Source: Hypsibius dujardini (lineage: Eukaryota; Tardigrada; Eutardigrada; Parachela; Hypsibiidae). From it: DNA of 43,151 nt. The stretch spans positions 1 to 43,151 of the forward strand of contig LRSR01003276.1 of NCBI GenBank assembly GCA_001579985.1, read 5' to 3'. The stretch's first letter is position 1, and the number at the start of each line of letters is the position of its first letter. Below the pieces are notes generated by a model. It had not been told where the DNA came from. It saw only the letters and a program-made list of their open reading frames with translations, and searched no databases. This document shows, piece after piece, positions 11,848-27,098 of the stretch. The position numbers and the translations under genes were made by a program.

Positions 11848-12213
11848 CACTCGACGGGATTTTAATAGACACATAAGTACGTGTTCATTTTTCGCGCGCG
11901 GTAACCGGAGGTTTGTTGACGGTGGCAATTAATTCTTTTCAGGTGACTTCTTCAGTGGTCGTATTGTCTTTCTCTATTTGAAGTGTGTTCCGCTTCACTG
12001 ACACAACTGACTGGTAGTGATCTAATCGAAAGAAAGCGAAGGAGAGGTCATCTCCGAGGATCGGTGCACTTGCATGCCGGGGGACTGGCAAAAGTGCAGG
12101 GTGGACTGGAAACTCGGAGGGTTCTATCAGTCGTCGGACCTCTTACGTTTTTTGTTTGTCCCCATCAAAGGATGTCTTAAGCCGTTCATCGGCTGCCTCT
12201 CTATGCAACTTGG

Positions 12214-12260
12214 TTGTCTATTTGTTTGTCTGTCTGTTTGTCTGTCTGTTTGTCTGTTTA

Positions 12261-12299
<39 letters not shown>

Positions 12300-12302
12300 T
12301 GT
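12214..12302. repeat. (TCTG)n/(TTTG)n microsatellite
   Basis: About 20 TCTG or TTTG units. Translations give Cys-Leu-Ser-Val repeats, which are artefacts of the repeat. Confidence 0.9.
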
Positions 12303-13034
12303 CTACTTGCCGAGCTACCAACTCTCATCCCTTTATCTGGCCCCCCCCCCCTGCGTACCTGTGTCCTTTTCCTGTCTGCCCGTGAACGCTATTTACAGGC
12401 TTTAAATTCTAGTGTCTGCCAGACTTTGCACAAGCCAATGATGACGGCCGAGGGAGAATGAGCTAACAAATGAATTCTTTAAAGTCACCGGAGAACCCAT
12501 ACATCACAGACAGACGGAGAGATACAGAAGAAAGAACCGGGCGCTAGACGGAAGAGACAAAGTCAACAGAAAATGTGTCGACTATTTAAATCCGCATTTT
12601 GAGGATGCCATAAGGAATGTAAAGTATGGTGGACTTCATAGATGGAGGGAGAGAGACGCGGTTGAGATTATAGAGACAGGCCAGATCGTCTTTCGCCGAC
12701 GCCGGATCTCGATCATTACTCGCGCGACCGGCCGTTCTGTTGACCAGTGCATCAAGTAAAGAAGCTCTTTTAAAATCGCCGGATTGAGCGGTGTGAGCCC
12801 GCTCCCGTGCTGCACCAGTTTCGCATCCGCCGTGCGCTGCTCTTGATCGGCGACGGATCTCACAGCTTTTAAATCGCTGCAGTGCGGCTGATCTCCAATC
12901 GTTTGCTTTTCCGCTTTTCCCAGTCAAGTATTGGCACTGTTTGTCTGCCTTGCAACAAAGGAAAAAATCTCTGGATGAAAACCGGGCAATGATCCCATCC
13001 CATGAGCCTATCACTTAATAAAAATATTTTTTTA

Positions 13035-13173
13035 ATTTATACTAATTATATAAATTGTACTGAATTAAATTATATGTAATTGTATTAAAGTAACACGATA
13101 TCAGTGAAAAGTATAAAACTAAAAACTATCAGGAAAAGGAAAACTGGGTCTGAAATATACGATTGCTTCAAAA
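13035..13173. repeat. Dispersed AT-rich repeat, copy 2
   Basis: The second copy of the repeat at 10930-11068, in the same orientation. It ends about 25 bp before the long hairpin at 13199. Confidence 0.6.
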
Positions 13174-13198
13174 CCCTATTACCCAATTACCTTATACA

Positions 13199-13368
13199 CC
13201 AGGCAAACGCTATGGGTTGAATCGGTACATGGGTTGAATCGGTGGGGTGGCAGGGGGCGCCACAAGTGTAAATTGAATGAGTGTTGTTTACAATTTACAC
13301 TTGTGGCGCCCCTCCGCCACCCCACCGATTCAACCCATGTACCAATTCAACCCATAGCGTTTGCCTGG
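13199..13368. repeat. 170-bp near-perfect hairpin with about 77-bp arms
   Basis: Left arm 13199-13275 (starting CCAGGCAAACGCTATGGG) and right arm 13291-13368 (ending CATAGCGTTTGCCTGG) are inverse copies with only one to three mismatches or indels, around a loop of about 15 nt. Each arm holds two copies of ATGGGTTGAATCGGT (one diverged in the right arm). TATA flanks both sides. It may be a very young MITE or an hpRNA/small-RNA precursor. Confidence 0.85.
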
Positions 13369-13865
13369 TATAGCTCGTTTTAAGTACTTGCTCTGTCAAA
13401 TACCTTTTGTATAAATTGGAAGATTAATTGTATAAATTTGTAAAAAACAAATTGTATAAATTGGGCCGTCATCAAATTAAATTTAATTTAATCTTGTTGA
13501 GCCAAGACATGCGAATGTTTACTACGCGTCATTTTCTCAAATGGGCTCGAACTATGCTCGTCGCTCTCGAGAAAATTTGAATGAAAGGACGAAGTCCCTG
13601 TGCGAGCAAAGAGGCCGGCACTTGTTCATATCTCGAGCCGACCCTTGAAAGTGCCCATCCTTTTTGCTCCCCATTCGGAGCGCTGCTTATGGAAATGTAT
13701 CTTGCAGTAGAGAGTTATGGTCAAGTATGCGTCTTGATGTGGTTACAGAAGCCGCGGTCATCCAGACAACCCGCGCGCGGTCTGCTCCAGATTTAGCGCA
13801 GCCGCTCTGACTGCGAGAGGGTCTGCTTGACCTCCCCCATACCGAGCAGCTGTGACCGGAAACTT

Positions 13866-14640
13866 CATAATTTTGCAGGCCTCTTACAAGGCAGACAGAC
13901 GACGATGGAATATAATTTCCGACAAGGGAAGTTTCTTCATTTAATGCAAATTCCCAAATATAACATAAATTTTGGTTTTTATCAAATATCTATACTGGTA
14001 AATGCCAATTTAAAAAGATTCGTAAAACCCCGTTCGTAAGTTTTTTATAATTTAGAAACCTATTCGGCAGTCATTAAATTTATTTCCATACTTCGATTTT
14101 AAAAAGGAAACATTGATGGGTTTCATCATTGGGCAAGACTTATTTGCAGTCAAACACAAAACTTCCTTTGGCTTACGTTATTTATTGTACTAAATGCAAT
14201 TATTTTTCAACTTTAAGTTTCATAATTTTGCCAGACCAGGCAGACAAGGGACGTTTCCCTCATAAAATGCAAGCTCCGACTTATAATATACATTTTATCA
14301 AATGCTTTTAACAAATAAAGAACAGCAATCTAAGGTTTAAATGCCAATTTAAAAAAGACTGTCATCAAATTATTTTCCTTTTCCTGTAATATAATTCCTC
14401 CCGCTTTGTACAGTCACGTACAAGTATTGTTTAATTTTAGCAAAAAGCCAACACCTAAGGTTTTTATAATTTAGAAGATTGTTTGGCAAGCACAGTTTCA
14501 GAAGTTGAACTTAAGAAATGAACAGCGGTAATATATAAATGATAAATATGTCATTTTAAAAGATGTATTTGCAGTCAACCAAAACAAATCTGGTATTGTA
14601 CATACATGCAATTGTAATTATATTTCTACTTGAACTTTCA
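13866..14640. repeat. Diverged tandem repeat, unit about 350-400 bp
   Basis: Landmarks recur in order: CATAATTTTGC(C/A)GG at 13866 and 14221, AATGCCAATTTAAAAA at 14003 and 14340, TTTTTATAATTTAGAA at 14042 and 14461, and ATTTGCAGTCAA at 14141 and 14567. This gives two to two-and-a-half degraded copies with no coding content. Confidence 0.55.
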
Positions 14641-16156
14641 TCTGATAAAAACTACACATATCTATTTTTAGTTTGAAGAGTTTTCCGTAGTTATTAAACT
14701 TAATTTTCATCATTTCGGGAAAGCTTATAATCAGCAAAATTGAATGGTTGGTTACTACTGAAATGAATGGCTATTATTCGTTTAACCCGACGAAGAAAGG
14801 TACTCGGATGGCAAAGTGGTAGTGTTACTGGATACAACCACTAAAGCGGGAATCATATTGCCGCGCTCTCCACCCGTCCGTCTCAAGATTACTCTCATTC
14901 ATCTCTCCGTGTATGTGTGTGTGTTTGTTTGTTGTCTGACAAGCGACAATGCACGATCAATTTGTACTCGCCGTGGCATAAATATATACCTGTGTTACTG
15001 GATCCCCAACATTCGAACGACCTCCTGTCGCCTTCCATCGCGGCACGTATGAGGCACCTCGCGCTTGGGGACCCATTCACATTCAAACAACAAATGATTA
15101 ACCCCTAACGTTGTTTAAGCAACCGGTTTCGCGAGGGAGTTGTGAGACATTTTAGGCGACAAAAATGGAGCGCCTTCTCTATCACAATCGTGGTGGACAT
15201 TTTTATGGTGGAAAGACAGATACTTTTCAAGCCAACATTTGCAGAAAATAATAAATTGTGTAGCGATAGCAAAACTAAACTAAACCAAAACTTTTAGTAA
15301 CTAATTTCATGGCTTAAGTTTTTTTTAATTCACTAAAAAAATAAAAAATAAACGTTTTAGTTGCTAAACATTTAAATGAGAATAATTGAAGAAAAAAATC
15401 TAAAATGAGCCAAAAAATGTCGACTGAAATAAGACTAAAAGTTTTATTTACTAAAATTTGATTGCGTCAACGTGTCGGATGTATGCGAAAGATCTCAACA
15501 ATAAAGTTATTGCTCATCGACAATTTTAGGCCGCTTCCATTACAAATACTAAAAAAATTGATTATAAATTTCATAATAGATATTATTAAAAGTAAATTTC
15601 AGTGTCATTTATACTTGTTTTCGTACTAACTATTTTAGCTTAGTGAGTTGCTTTTCCCTTCACTTTCAGCGACTATGTGCAATAGAAAGACCGCCATGGA
15701 ACTGGAAACTAATTTTGATAGCTAAACCTCACTTGCGTATTGTCGGGTGTCTGCAGACATTGACTGTACATCCTTTTCCCCGCAAGTGACCAGTGGTCAG
15801 GCGCTAATTGGGGAATTTGATACGGGAGTTTGAAAGAAGTATGTCGACTATGAGCACCAACACGCAGACAAGAATAATGTGTCTACGCCAATTTTGACAG
15901 CCGCGCTTTCATCTCCTGCCAGATTGTATCCACTTCCCACGCTGGCTCCGGAAGAGCAGTTTTGATAAGCTCCATGTAGAGGAGACGCTCCTTCCCATAT
16001 CCACAAAGTCAAAATGTAAAATCGTGCGTATCCCATTAGAAGGACTTTGTGTGGTCCGAGTTTCACTAGTGCCATAATATTGCTAAATTTTGATCTATCA
16101 GCAAAGTGAAGACTAGCGAAGTGCATTTCACTTCACTAGCTAATGTTTATCTTGAC

Positions 16157-16343
16157 TTTCAATTTATTTTCCAACTAACTAACACATTGTCTATAACATG
16201 AAATTGTACTAGCTTTACATTTTTTATTTATCTCATTTGTCTCTCAATTTATTTCCTAGTTAACTAAAACATTGTTTATTGCACCAAATTTTATCAGCTT
16301 CAAATTTTTTCTTTGCCTAATTTGTTTTTCAATTTATTTTCCA
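16157..16343. repeat. Tandem repeat, unit about 85 bp, about 2.2 copies
   Basis: CAATTTATTTTCC recurs near 16160, 16246 and 16331, each time followed by AACTAAC(T)AAAACATTG-like sequence in the first two copies. It is noncoding. Confidence 0.65.
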
Positions 16344-16919
16344 AAATATTGCCATCCGTTATATTGGTTTGTTAGATGGAAAATATTAAAAATCTATTAC
16401 TGGCAGTTTTAGAGGTACATTTTAAAGTTTTTAGCTATTTCATACTGAGCACTCTCAATTGCAATAAAATTAAAAATAAAAACATTTAAGCAATTACGGT
16501 AAGGGTTTGTGCGTCTGTGAATGTAGCATGATGCTGTGTATCGCATAAGATCGCTTCCCGTCTCGATTTCATCATTGGGTTGTGGTGTTTGGCGTAAGAC
16601 GATATTTGTACAAACAGGGAGAATGTGGCGCGGCGACGCGGCTTCCCTTTTATGTGTTGTGTGCGGGTGTCATTTTTCGAACTTGTTGCTCCTCATTCCG
16701 CGAGGCTGCGCCTTGCTTCTATCATGTACTCGCTATGCCGTCCTTTTATCTGCTGCGAACATCACTATAGCCTACTTTAAAATCAGATCTGCAATCCCAC
16801 CCCACCTCTTCCATATCTCCGGTCCCTTACCTTGTTTCTGTGCTGTATCGGAGATGCAAAAGGTTTTACTTGTCTTTGACGAAATAAACTAAAATAAATG
16901 AAAAAATAACAGAAATATA

Positions 16920-16993
16920 ACTGCGTTGGAAAATATTTATTTTTATTTATTTTTCTTATTACATGACAAACGCAAATATTTTTCCAACGCAGT
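16920..16993. repeat. Short hairpin element
   Basis: ACTGCGTTGGAAAATATTT at 16920 pairs with AAATATTTTTCCAACGCAGT ending at 16993. The loop is AT-rich. It is either a tiny foldback element or a structured RNA. Confidence 0.65.
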
Positions 16994-17416
16994 CTTTTTT
17001 GAGTTTACATTTTAAAATCCTTACTTCTGCTGCCCTTTTTTTGTTGATTTAGCTGCAGCAACAAATAGCTTTGCTAATGCCTCATCGTATTCTGCGGTTA
17101 GAACTAAATTTTACCGGCAGCGGGGGGGGGGGAAAGACAAATCTGACCTGTTGACCTTTCATTCCACAAATAACTCAAGGTCCACGTCAATTAGTTCACC
17201 GCTGACGGGCTGACATTAATAACAGCACCACAGTACCGCGCCTCAACGCCACATACAAACATCATCCGGCAAAAAAGAAGAAGTAAAAAAGAAACCAGCC
17301 GAGCTTGGTGTATGAGTACTGTATGTAGACATGTACGTGTACTGTATACACGTTGACGTATATAGACTGGGCGTCACCCATCCCTCCATCCATTTTACAG
17401 CTCAACCCCCTCAATT

Positions 17417-17672
17417 TCTTCGCCAATCAAAGTTAAGAGTGTCTCCAATAAAAATACAAACCCAAACGAGGAGTTAAAAAATGGTGCACCTTCTTTTCTG
17501 CCATTCAACGTGCTTTTAAATCTAATTGAAAATTGAAAATTCCTTCAATTTCTTGAAAATTGACGATTTTCTCGCCAATGAAAATTGGAGTGTTTATAAA
17601 AGTACACACCGAAACGAGAGTTAAAATGACCCGCCTTCTCTCCCTGCAACGCGCTTTTAAATGTGAATGAAA
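17417..17672. repeat. Duplicated block directly upstream of the Pax1/9 start
   Basis: Two diverged direct copies (about 17417-17530 and 17568-17672) share, in order, TCGCCAAT, GAGTGT, an ACAAACCCAAACGAGG-like block, GAGTTAAAA, CACCTTCT/CGCCTTCT, GCAACGCGCTTTTAAAT and AATGAAA. The second copy ends about 30 bp before the start codon, so the block probably includes proximal promoter or 5' UTR sequence. Confidence 0.6.
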
Positions 17673-17703
17673 CTGAGTCGCAGCACTGAGGAAGAGAGTG
17701 AGG

Positions 17704-20700
17704 ATGAGTGACGGTCTTGAGGGTCCTCCCCCAGAGCTCGGTAAGTTGTCAAACTCGGTGCTGCCTAGTTGGTCTGTCCGTCTTTCTACTCACCGGATTA
17801 GTTAAATTGTTAAAGACGACGACGGCGACCGGCGACGGTTAAGACGATCCGATAGAGAGAGAGTGAGAGAGACGTCTTAAAATATGCAGTTTTGGCTAAT
17901 GTGCTTTGTACACAAGACTCTTACAACGCGACGCGAAATCCCCGGGAGAATTTATTAGCGACCACTACCACCACCACGCTGCTTGCTGCTGCTGTGTGTA
18001 GTAGAAGTAAAACGGACAACTTTTAAACAGATTATTATTTTCGACGCGCGAGTCTTTTGCTCGGCTGAATTTGGAGCTCTCCGTGTGTGTGTTTCTCTCT
18101 CTCTTTTTCCATTTATCTGTACCGCTCTGCCGCTTTTCTACCGTCTACTTTGGTCATCTAAATTTGTCGTCTCTCTCTCTCGTTCGCTCTTCCCTAAGGC
18201 TCATTCCGTATTCCGTAAGATCTTTTCGGTGACGGGCAACGCGACGCGTGTGTGTCGGATAATTTGTTCTCAACAAACCGCATCAGCTTGAATAATAATC
18301 GATATCCCCATTATCAACAATGATCTGATCAGAGCTGTGTGTGTGTGTGTGTGTGCATCATCTGTTGCGCGTTTCGTGGACTCTCAAGCACCACACGCCA
18401 ACAAATACGTATATATATATACTTCCGGTCTCGGGGTGGGGGAACCTTTTTGTTTGCGTGCGGTCGTGTATACTAATTATTTCGGTGTGCTAATTGGATG
18501 CGCTTCACTGCCTCCTGGACAAGTTGACTTTTATTTACACAAACGACGCCATGGGTACGAAAATAACAAAATATTATAGTGGTAACATAGATGTTCGATA
18601 AGTTATTATTGTCCCAAAAAAAGTTGCAGTTCCTGATTCATGTTATACGCTATTTTTTATTTTCTACCTAATTATTTGTCCAATATGTATTTTATGTTTT
18701 ACTGTTTGTTATAAGCAAAAACATAATTTCCGCGAATTACAAACTAATGAGGCCCATATGTATTTAAATAAACTGATACGACGGAAATGGAAGATAAACT
18801 TACGAAGCTACTATTTAATACGATAGATCGATCTTTTGAAAGCTCATGATATTGTTCTTGAAGTTGAAAAAGCAAAAAGGTCATATTCGCTGCAGTGTTG
18901 TAAGGTTTTTTCATTCTACACTCAAGTCGGATATAATTGTTTTCGGTCCACAATTTCTGATGTATAGTGGAGCACTGCACACATTCCCTGTTGCAATATA
19001 TTACTATATGGCTTTGTTTTGCGGAAATTAAAAATGTACTCTCTTGAGTTAGATAATAATAAGGTGTGACAAAAAAGGACAATGCGTAAAAGCCGTTCTA
19101 AATGGCACAAAGCAGTAACTGTGTCGTCGCTCAGCGAGCAAACTAAAATAGATGAAACTCACGGGAGTGTCTTTTCATTGACATAAAAAATATTATATTA
19201 TACAAACAAGAGTTAGTTTAAATTTCATATTCACTTAAACATTTTTCTTGGCGGAGGAAAACAGTGCCTTAAAACTATCCTGTTCGCATCAAATTTTTCG
19301 GGATTTCTTAAAAAGTTTGTTGGACAAATTGAAATGTTGACGAGAAAAACTTGGTATTGATATAAATGTAATGAATTCGGATATGTTTCAGACAATAATC
19401 AAGCGTTTGGGGAGGTGAATCAGTTGGGAGGGCTATTCGTCAACGGCCGACCTCTCCCTGGGCAGATCCGCGTCCGCATTATCGAGCTGGCCAATCTCGG
19501 CGTCAGACCGTGCGACATCAGCCGTCAATTGCGCGTGTCCCACGGCTGTGTCAGCAAAATCCTTGCCCGCTTCAACGAGGTATAACACATATTTTTATAA
19601 TAAAGTCTGCGTAATTTTTAATTTTTTAAACCACTAGACTGCAGATTTCTTTGAATTTATAACATAATCAATTCAAGCAGACCGCCAAGCAGGAGCCGGT
19701 TGCCTTTATTCCTGTTTATTTTCAGATTTTGAACTTAAATTTGTTCGATATTTCATACATTGCCTAAATTGAATTGTTGTTTCTACTTTTTCCTTTTAAA
19801 TCTCTTGATGATTTCCATTGATTTATGTACAATTTATTTTGCTACTTTGTGCCCCTTTGTTCTTCGTTCACACTTTTCTGTGTGTTTTTTTCCCAAATCA
19901 AACTCAGGTTTTTACAGTCGACTTCAAAGTCGAACCGTTCGCATATTAAATTAAAATATAATTTTTACGTATCATATTGGATTCTGCATACGGTATCTGT
20001 CAACCTTTTGTTCCATCGAAGTTAAGCGCTCGGTTTTTTAAAGTTGAGTCGGATTGAAACATCTAATTCAACAATGAAACCCATTATACTGTCTGTTGAG
20101 TGGAGTTGACGAAACATACCATATAATTATCATAGTGATGTAATCAAATTTTACGTTTTTTATTTAAATTAATTTTACTAATTTTAATTTTACTAATTTA
20201 CTTATTTAAGTTTTGTACTGGGCAGAAGTTTCAAAAGAATGCAGGATTAAATCTATACTAGAATTTGTTCGTTAATTAATTAACACTCTGCTCCGTTTTC
20301 CCGCCTCTGCAGACCGGTTCGATAATGCCAGGTGCAATCGGTGGGAGTAAGCCCCGTGTGACCACGCCCAAAGTTGTCCAACACATTCGTGACCTGAAGC
20401 ACCGCGATCCGGGCATCTTTGCCTGGGAGATTCGCGATCGTCTCATCCACGACGGCGTATGCGACAAGTTCAGCGTCCCCTCCGTCAGCAGCATCAGCCG
20501 GATATTGCGCAACAAAATCGGCGGCCTTCCCATCTCATTGCATAATGGCGGCGGCGGCGGCAGCGGTTCTCCGGTCGATCTCCACTCCTACAATTCCTCC
20601 TCTCGTACCAATTCCGGCCCAACCGGCATGAATCAAGGTAATTTATTAATTTTCTGAACAAATAAAAGAATAAAAAATAAATACATGTAAAAATGCTAAT

Positions 20701-22483
20701 GATTTATTATCATTTTAAACCGCATTTGTTTCCCGCAAATTTCTTTAAAGTTTGTTTATTTTTGGCAAAAATTCGAAATATAATAAAAGTATTAGTTGTA
20801 CAGGGTTGAACCATTTATATTCGACCACTTTTTTATCTCTCCAACCATTTGCTCGGCGTTAATTTATTTTCAAATCTAAAAATGAAGTTCAATAGTAAAA
20901 TCAATTATCTCTGTTATGATAATTTTCCGATGTCGCATCTTGAATTGTTGCCAAAAAGAAGCTATTTCCCCCAAAATTCCCACCAAGTTCGGCCAGGCGT
21001 CACGGCATTTTCCAGGCTTTTCACATGCTGTAGCAATTTTGTGCTTCCAACATGCAAAAGGCCTGCTTTTTGTGGTTTTCAGTGATTTTCACTTGAACAC
21101 CAACAATCGATAATGTATACAAACCTCGATCAGCTCCAATCTTTTTTGTTGCTCATCTAAAAATTTCATATGTAATTAACAAATACATGGAGTGCAGAAT
21201 TCCCCATATTTTGAACCACTGCGTTTTAGGAAATCGCGTTATTTTTTGCGGGAGAAAGCAATATTCTTCCATTGTTTTCGCCACTTTGAAAAATTCGCTA
21301 GTCAAACTACAATTTAGAACAAAGCTTTCGTTTTTTGATAAAGTCTTTATGTTTTGTACAGAGTGTATAAATATAAAAAATAATTTCAGATCGGTCGGAT
21401 TTTAAACTTGTGAGTTCCGACACCCTTTTTCAATTTACAAATTAATTATAATGTCAAAAATATAGTAATACAAATAATATTTACATCATTGTTAATAAAA
21501 TAATCCTTAATAATGATTTGTAAGATAAGATAAGTTCTTTGTCAATTAAAAATTTAATCAAAAATATAGTAACACAAATAACATAATAATATAAACAACA
21601 CAAAATAAACAAAATAATAGTATAAACAATAATATGAGCAATATAATAACATAAACAATAGAATTAACGATATAATCAACAACAAGTATAGTAATATTAG
21701 CAATTAAATTTTATATTCAATTTATGTGTGTTTTCAGGTTCTAACCGATCCTCTGCCAATTCCGACTGCATGAACTCCAATGGCAACACCACCAGCAACA
21801 CGACTGCTGCAGTAATGTCCGAGGAGTGTCTGCAGCAGTACTCGGCGTCCCTGTACGCCTACACTTCCGCGGCCGCGGCGGCCGCCGCCGCTGTCGCCCT
21901 CACCGCTCATCACCAGCAGCAGCAACAACAACTCAACAATGCTAATTCCGCAATCAATTCCGGCAGTAGCAACGCCATGTCCTTCTCCGACCATCACACT
22001 GTCCACCAACACCACCTGAATCAGCAGCAGCATCACCACCACCACCATCATCATCAGCAACAGCTGGCATCAGCCACTTCAAGGGCCTGGCCCCACTCCA
22101 GCAGCAGCGGCAGCCTCAGTAACAACCCTGCCGTCACTGCTGCTGCATCAGCGGACCTGCTCAACAACCTCTCCTACGCCGCCGTATCGGCATTCCCCTT
22201 CCATTCCGCTGGTTATTCTTCCGCAAGCAGCAGCAGCAGCAATAAAGGTCTCACGTCCACGTCCTCTTCCTTCCGACCGATTCCCTCGCCGACCAACTTT
22301 GCCAATTCCTTCCACGGACAGATGGCGCCACTACCGACGTCCTCGTACAATCCCACCGGAAGCAGCGGGAAGACAGCTTTTCTCAATCCGGCTGTGATGG
22401 ACCGGTCCACGGGGAATCATCATTTGCTTCATCAACAGCAGCAAGCTGCGACGGAAGAAAATACTTCCGGCAAATCGCTTTGA
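17704..22483 (+). CDS. Pax1/9: Paired-box transcription factor, Pax1/9 (Pox meso) type
   Basis: Four exons: 17704-17740, 19392-19579, 20313-20637 and 21738-22483, giving 431 aa with matching phases. The 37-nt first exon ([12 protein letters not shown]) sits on an ideal GTAAGT donor and joins in phase to [14 protein letters not shown]. The paired domain covers residues 18-145, and both helix-turn-helix halves are complete ([20 protein letters not shown] and [16 protein letters not shown]). Sequence such as [17 protein letters not shown] and [14 protein letters not shown] is typical of Pax1/9 rather than Pax2/5/8 or Pax6. No homeodomain follows, as expected for this class. The C-terminal 280 residues are low-complexity: runs of Ala, Gln, His, Ser and Asn. 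I see no octapeptide (HSVSDILG-like). It is a nuclear DNA-binding regulator, in relatives patterning mesoderm or pharyngeal endoderm. Confidence 0.93.
18334..18354. repeat. (TG)n microsatellite in Pax1/9 intron 1
   Basis: A run of about 10 GT units in the 1.65-kb first intron, whose left part also has CT-rich tracts. No other feature was recognised in this intron. Confidence 0.85.
20836..20935. repeat. Dispersed repeat family B, copy 1 (Pax1/9 intron 3)
   Basis: It shares CCAACCATTT, AATGAA(G/A)T(T/A)CAATAGTA and AATCAATTATCTCTGTTA with 33766-33865 in the same order and orientation, about 100 bp in all. The class is unknown. Confidence 0.65.
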
Positions 22484-22689
22484 TCTGATAGTGGTTTTTT
22501 TAGCATTTTTTGGGCCGATTTATTACATATATGCTGTACTTTTTGAAGATGTACGTGGCGACCGATAATAACGGTTTAGCGGGGGGATACTTTTTTACAA
22601 TGTAGTTATATACTGTGGACGAATTATATTGGGTGAACGACGTCATTACTGTAATTCAAAATCGCAAAATTGATATTTGCAATTCAGCT

Positions 22690-23365
22690 GAAGCGATAAC
22701 AAATCGACTGTTTAGCGCAAAATGGCTGCTCAGACAAACAGACAAACGGTCGCACGGGTCAGACGGATAGGATAAATGGAAAAGCAGACAACCTACAGAC
22801 GGGACGACAGGATCAGACAGACAGAGAGACGGATAGAACAAGATGCGAACAGGCTAGCAGACGCGCGGCCACACAGATGGACGTGCAGTAGGACAAACAA
22901 ACGGGCAAACGGACCGGCAAACTGACAAACGGACGGACGGAAAAGCGGATGGAGAGGCTGGCAGAGTGAGAAACGGACGGACAGACTGGCAAACGGATGG
23001 ACGGACAGGCGGACGGACGAATTTTCAGACTGTCGGACGGTCGGGCGGTCGGACAGTCGGATGGACGGACGAACAGGTTAACGGACAGACAAACCGCCAG
23101 GTGGATGAGCCGATGGATGGATGGGGGACTGTCAGACTGATAGACGGACGGCCGTTCAGTTGGTTGGTCCGACGGAGAGGCAGACTGACAGCTAGACAGA
23201 AAGACGGATGGTCGGGCGGGCGGACCCGCTGGCGGACAGGCGGGCGGACGACCAGACCGCTAGTCGGGCAATCGGATAGACCGATAAATTGAAAGAGGAT
23301 AAACAGGCAGAAAGGCAGAAAAAGAGATTACAGACGGATAGACCGAGAGGCATAGTATCAGGACA
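22690..23365. repeat. Degenerate (ACGG/ACAG)n tract downstream of Pax1/9
   Basis: About 670 bp of interrupted tetranucleotide units (GACGGACGGAC, GACAGACAG, GGGCGGACG) begins about 200 bp after the Pax1/9 stop. It is much longer and more degenerate than the pure CAGA tracts elsewhere. Apparent proteins here (Gly-Arg-Thr repeats) are translations of the repeat. Confidence 0.85.
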
Positions 23366-24132
23366 TATCATTCGCTAATTCTAGCCTTCGATATTCGCAT
23401 TAATGAAGTGTAAAAAGTTACTTGGGCTGACAGATGGCAACAGGCATGAAGTCATCTCTAGCACATTTTCTTCCCCAGATTTTGTCGATACGATCATGAA
23501 TCTGTATGTTCTATAAACCCGTACGAGTACGTACTGTATGATACTGTGTAGTTCTGTCTCTCGCTGTTTGGAGTGCAAAGCAGCGCAGACGAAAGAAATC
23601 ACGCTAAATGCAAACATTAATTGAGTACTAATGTTCTTGTAATCTCCTCTATTAAATTTCCATCCGGAGAGGTCACCCTTCAATGTTAAAAAAATCTAAT
23701 ACCGAATTCCACATACAACTTGACGAAGATGCAGATTAAGACTATTGTGAAGACTATTCGATCCGAAATATAATCTACAAACCGTTTCTGGTGCATCGCC
23801 AGAAGAGACCCATAATTTCGCCCCTGAAATTTTGTCTGCTCGTCTTTGAAAGTCCATGAGGTCTAAATTAATTTTCTTAACAGAGTCACTTCTCTGACTG
23901 TTCACAACGAAGAGGAAGAAAGCAACAATAAAAAGACACGCGTGCACCAAAATTTGAAATAAAAAACTGTAAGAGACTCTGTCGCTTCTGTCGTCGATAT
24001 TACTCTCTGGAAGAAGAATAGCTGCGCAAATAATACCGGAAAGCAAGAAAAAGCAAACTCGTTGCCAAACCGGCAAAAAAAAGAGTTGCAGAAGACAAAC
24101 CGAGAGGAAGAGAAGAGAATAACAAAGAATAC
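23366..24132. other. Spacer between Pax1/9 and CCDC85, probable 3' UTR side of CCDC85
   Basis: The region lies just after the stop of the minus-strand CCDC85 gene, so its right part is probably 3' UTR. Open frames on the minus strand (23381-23683, 23696-24136) have no recognisable domain and no splice-compatible link to a gene. Confidence 0.45.

Positions 24133-27098
<2,966 letters not shown>

Larger units (their letters stand above)
9862..17703. other. Long gene-poor region between the SRCR-CUB-ZP gene and Pax1/9
   Basis: I find no supported coding exon in about 7.8 kb. Open frames here lie in simple repeats or lack splice-compatible, family-like sequence. What I can name is listed separately: a foldback element, a long hairpin, dispersed repeat copies, tandem repeats and microsatellites. 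Because the right-hand neighbour is a developmental regulator, distal enhancers could lie here, but I cannot point to one. Confidence 0.5.

Noticed and set aside
12074-12461. Several Cys-Leu-Ser-Val-rich open frames on both strands
   Set aside because: They are translations of the TCTG/TTTG microsatellite; frames on both strands are open for the same reason, and there are no splice-linked domains.
12586-13014. A 142-aa minus-strand open frame
   Set aside because: No recognisable domain, no splice partners, and mixed composition in a repeat-rich region. I could not support it as a gene.
22966-23292. A 108-aa plus-strand frame rich in Gly, Arg and Thr
   Set aside because: It lies wholly inside the degenerate ACGG/ACAG tract and has no protein-like composition.
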